Assembly: GCA_029204225.1 (NCBI GenBank)
Contig: CM055107.1
Span: 15,308,900 to 15,372,899, forward strand
Length of the DNA stretch: 64,000 nt
Direction: 5' to 3'
Source of the DNA: Diphasiastrum complanatum
Lineage: Eukaryota; Streptophyta; Lycopodiopsida; Lycopodiales; Lycopodiaceae
The translations under genes and the position numbers were made by a program. The notes under the pieces are model-generated. The model was not told the origin of the DNA and searched no databases. It saw nothing but the letters and a program-made list of their open reading frames with translations. Positions 60,240-64,000 of this stretch are shown piece by piece (position 1 is the first letter of the stretch; every line of letters starts with the position of its first letter).

Positions 60240-61540
60240 CTTCCGTTGCAGCCATATATTCTGCCTCCGTACTTGATAAGGCTGTAGCCTTATGCTTTCA
60301 GATGTGCCATGAAATCACTCCTCCATTGAGGATGTAACAGCATCTAGATGTGGATATCCTAGAATCTGTATCTCTTGCATAGTCTGAATCACAATATCCC
60401 TGTAAAATCTTATTGGTTTTCCCTGCTATGAACCCATACGTGATTCTGTGATCCAGGGTACCCTTGAGGTACCTGACGACTCGTTTCACTATCTTTCTAT
60501 CTCTGAAAATATGGATCCCAAGCCATTAATTGACTTCACCATAATCCACCATTTCAAATTTTGAGGCAAGCTGAGCATTTACCTCTTGATGGTAGTCAGT
60601 ATCATTGCTCACCAGAATGGCATCGTCAATTTATAAGGCTAGGATCACAAAGCTTCCTCTTTCCCACCTTACGTAAATGTTTGAGTCTGCATCTCCTATG
60701 TGGAATCCTTGGGTTATCAGGCATCCATCTATTCATTGGTACCAAGCTCTAGAGGACTGCTTCAATCCATAGAGGGATCTTTGGCTCCAGTAGTTTTGAA
60801 GTGCTCAGGTTGTACCATACAAATTTCTTCTTTGAGATCTCCATTCAAGGAATGCCATCTTTACATCCATTTTGTACTTCCAAATCATTCATTGCTGCAA
60901 ATGCAGTCATAGCTTTGTAATATTTTGATTCCTCATTGTATCCTATTAAGATACACTTGGTATTCTTGACTCCAAATTTCTCCCTCTTTTCCTTAGGGTG
61001 GTGGGCATATGCTCTACATCCAAAAATTCTGAGGCGATCAACACTTTGTTTCTTCCTCATCCATATCTCTTCTAGAGTTTTGGTAGTAAGGTTTTAGTGA
61101 GTACTCTATTTCAGATGTACACAGCTATTTTAACTGCTTCTGCCCAAAAGGTGTAATCCATCTTGCATTCATGGATCATGCTGCAAGCAATCTCCATCAG
61201 AGTTCAGTTCATCCTTTCAGCTAAACCATTGTAAGATGGATTGTATGGAACTGTCAACTATCACTGAATTCCATGATCTTTACAATATTTCTTAAAAGAA
61301 TTCAAGGTGAACTCTCCTCCATTATCGCTTCTCAAGAACTTCAGCTTTTTGCTTGTCTGGAGTTCTGCCCATTTGTAGAATTCCTTAAATACGTTGAAAC
61401 TTTTGACTTGGCTTTCAAACAGTCAACTGTCACTCTCCTAGAGAAGTCATTTGTGAAGGCTACAAAGTATTTTGAACCTTCCAGTGAGTGAGTGCACCAG
61501 GACCTACCACATCTGCATGGATTAATTCTAAAACTTGATT
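60240..61540 (-). pseudogene. Ty1/copia integrase-RT relic
   Basis: Read downward: integrase core pieces (61,090-61,500; NGLAERMN, MIHECKMDYTFWAEAVKIAV), then 60,845-61,060 (RLRIFGCRAYAHHPKEKREK). RT remnants lie around 60,500-60,850. RT end/RNase H is at 60,298-60,489 (RVVRYLKGTLDHRITYG, YCDSDYARDTDSR). Stops and frame changes throughout; no LTR, PBS or gag. Confidence 0.8.
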
Positions 61541-61609
61541 AGTCAAGCTATTCTAAAACGCGGCTAATGCAATTCTCATATATTGTATCAGATGTCTTTT
61601 GTGATCATT

Positions 61610-62700
61610 GAAAATGGCCTAATTGCTTAGATCAGAGAAGCTCAACAAGAAGATCCTTGTTGTATGGAATTTGTGAGAGAAGTAAATCTTGTATAAGTAG
61701 AAGCTCAGGAGGAGAGTTTTGGGTTCTTTGCCCACACTTACCTTAAATTTACCATAGAAGATGCTATGGTCAAGAGAAATGGAAACTTCGCATTTCAGCT
61801 TGTAAGGGGTTGCGTAAGAAGATTGTCCATTTATGTCATGATAGCCCTAGTGCAGGTCATCTTGGTGTGGATAAGACCTATGCGCTAATCCTACATAACT
61901 TCTAGTGGCCTAAGTTAAAAAAATATGTTTATCATTATCTGACACACTTTTTGAAGTGCTAGGTCAATACAGTCAAAAAAATCAAAACTCTTGGAGTTTA
62001 AAAACACTACCTATGCCAAAAGGAAGATGGGAGAGTATCTCCATCAACTTTGTCACCAACTCGCCTCGTAATGCAACACCCGTTATTACATAGACTGAAT
62101 CTCTTGAATTGACAAATTCCAAAGGTACTATTATCCTTGATCCTTCTATAATACAACCAATCTAGTTTGGCCTACATGCATTAATGTCCATGAGGTACAA
62201 ATATGTTGAGATTTTTCTACTCCATTATGCAAGCTTAATCCACAATTTGCCTCACATATCCTTGATGTGTCTTACTATGCAATAGTAGTAATTTGAGTAG
62301 ACCTCTTCCTATCAAGAAGACTTTGCATGAGGTCACGACACTTGTCTGGTTGAAGTAGATAGAGTTTTGGGACAAGAACATTTTATTCTTGTTGAAGATA
62401 CTCTTACTTTCAAACAATGTGCATGCATTAGACTATCTGAACATTTTAGACTTCATGGTCTTTCTTGTTTCATTTGGACCAATCGTGACACTTGTTTTGA
62501 CTTCTAGCTTACAACCCAAGCTTATGGGTATCTTAGATATAAAGGTCTTTATGGGTAATGCTTATTTTCCACAAATGGTCAATTTGAAGTCGTTTGACTC
62601 TAGAAGGGTCATACTTTTGTTCATATTTTTGTCTTTTGGAATCTTCCGAGATGTTTTTGACTATTATAAAGGGGGCGGACAAAGTCCACCAAAATCACAA
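61610..62700 (+). pseudogene. Ty3/gypsy integrase relic
   Basis: Degraded integrase on the plus strand: CHDSPSAGHLGVDKTYA (HHCC-type zinc domain), WPKLKKYVYHYLTH, then fragments of the core such as SISINFVT and LRYKGLYG around 62,000-62,600. Many stops. It was identified by the AGHLGVDKTY motif; the distal end is uncertain. Confidence 0.65.
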
Positions 62701-63169
62701 CTAGGATGTTGAAGCCAATGAACACAAAAAGAATAGATGGTGGATCAAATCTATCCAACTAATCTAGATCGAATGGATCTAGGCCCCAAACTATGGACCG
62801 TAAGCAATGACTCAAATTTAGGAGAGATGCCAATCTTGCAACTTGTAGCCACTACTCACAAATCAAGTTCTCCACCAAGAGAGGCACATGGGTATACTTA
62901 CACCCTCCAAGGACCTAACCCAACTATAATATCTAGGACACATCAGTAGCCTAGCTGGGTCACTTCTGCCACTGACCGATGAGTCACTACTAGTTCCATA
63001 TAAATCTCCCATCATGGCTTCTGCCAGTAACTCAGAGAATACATCACTGAGTGAATCGATCCACAGCTTCTCCTCTAAACATGCGATCCACCACAATTTT
63101 CCGACGAGATCTTGTCGGGTTCAAATTGGATCACACTAGATGATTTCTTTGACATGTCTAGTAGATCTC

Positions 63170-63720
63170 TCAAACCAAGGGCAAATTTTTCTCTAGCTGA
63201 TTTATGTGAAATATCAGGTGTACTTGAGTTCCTTCCAAAAGGTTTAAGTGGTAAGTCAAAGATCCAATCTTTTTAAGAGTTTTGTATGGTCCTCTATATC
63301 GAGCGGACAACTTGTAATGTTTGCCGATACACATTACTTTAGAATCCTTCGAGATTCACAAATATAACCCATCCCCTTCTTGGAAATCTCAAGGTGATAT
63401 TTCCACGTTAGCATAATGCCCATCCCTATCTTGGGCGCTTTTAAAATCTCAAGTGCTATTTGTAACATATCAGGCAAGAAATTTGCTACCTTACGAAACT
63501 TGATCATTCAAGCTTTTACAAAAAAGGTGATCTAGGTTGATATTCGTGAATAAGTTTAAATAGGCTATAACCGGTAGCCAAATGCTTACTACTATTATAG
63601 GCAACCTTGATTAAGGGCAAATACTTTTCCCAATGAGATTGTTGTCAGAAGAACTAAAGCTCAAAGATGTTTCTATTTTAACAAAGACAATCGAACAAAA
63701 GTGATTGGTCACTCGGTAAT
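63170..63720 (-). pseudogene. Ty3/gypsy integrase C-terminal fragment
   Basis: Minus-strand reading gives SHWEKYLPLIKVAYNSSKHL, ATGYSLFKLIHEYQPRSPF, then RGWVIFVNLEGF and the RGPYKTLKKIGSLTYHLN-like block. It shares sequence with the chromovirus fragment at 43.89-44.25 kb (for example tagtaagcatttggctacc), in opposite orientation, so both derive from related chromoviruses. The remainder to 64,000 continues gypsy-like but is too degraded to describe. Confidence 0.75.
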
Positions 63721-64000
63721 CCGTAAAGCCTCAACAAATGTTCCACAAGAATGAATCGCCCCCAAAATTCCTCATAGCTTAGAAAAGATGGAGACACAAC
63801 CCAAATCTCAACCATATCATGCTATCTAGACATTAATTCCAGCATGAGGCCCACTATGATCCCGTCCTACCACTTTAAGAATCAGTAACAGAATCCGACC
63901 AATAATTTGACCCAATCCTTAAAGTATTCTACTTAAAAGACGAGAGGAAGCTGGTTCAAAACAGCAGTTCATGGCCTTCAAAGCCTCACTCAAATATAGT

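Overview
The window looks like gene-poor nuclear DNA of a land plant with a large, transposon-rich genome. Evidence for this is a CASP-like (CASPL5-type) membrane-protein gene with plant-style introns, Ty1/copia elements primed by initiator tRNA-Met, a chromodomain Ty3/gypsy element, and a CACTA TNP2 transposase relic. I cannot tell which plant group. Most of the 64 kb is nested, broken LTR retrotransposons. Only two probable host genes are seen: a four-exon gene of unknown function at 34.4-35.8 kb (+), and the 3' exons of a CASP-like gene at 55.1-55.7 kb (-).

Layout. 0-2.3 kb: no genes. 2.4-2.9 kb: a 155-aa orphan ORF (-). 3.1-7.7 kb: an LTR, a polypurine tract and unusual non-pol coding sequence (-). 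8.6-9.6 kb: CACTA TNP2 relic (+). 9.65-14.15 kb: gypsy integrase scrap and two copia relics (-). 14.15-18.27 kb: Ty3/gypsy 5' LTR, primer site, gag, protease and partial RT (+). 18.27-32.26 kb: one copia element (-), split by an 8.4-kb DNA transposon at 21,598-29,999. 34.4-35.8 kb: host gene. 37-42 kb: copia pieces. 42-51 kb: an inverted pair of 1.05-kb LTR-type repeats, a chromovirus 3' end, and a copia gag broken by two insertions. 55-56.5 kb: CASP-like gene with intron repeats. 56.6-59.6 kb: gypsy (+). 60.2-63.7 kb: copia and gypsy fragments.

The main discovery is the 8.4-kb DNA transposon. Its limits are fixed by two independent signs: perfect 32-bp terminal inverted repeats (each also an internal hairpin), and the copia gag/protease and pol halves that resume on either side. 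It carries four genes in two convergent pairs. Rightward are gene A (unknown, one intron) and gene B, which ends in a clear histone H3 fold domain but has a proline-rich extension in place of the H3 tail. Leftward are gene C (intact 459-aa acidic protein, GC-AG intron) and gene D (multi-exon, transposase-like, decayed). Between the pairs lies a 159-bp array of three near-identical palindromes 70 bp apart. Genes B and C share similar TATA boxes at similar distances from their start codons. I infer a DNA transposon of uncertain superfamily that encodes its own divergent histone H3, and I know of no described element with this gene set. In this copy gene D has stops and frameshifts, gene B has two TAG codons and a frame break, and gene A has a one-base frameshift; only gene C reads open throughout.
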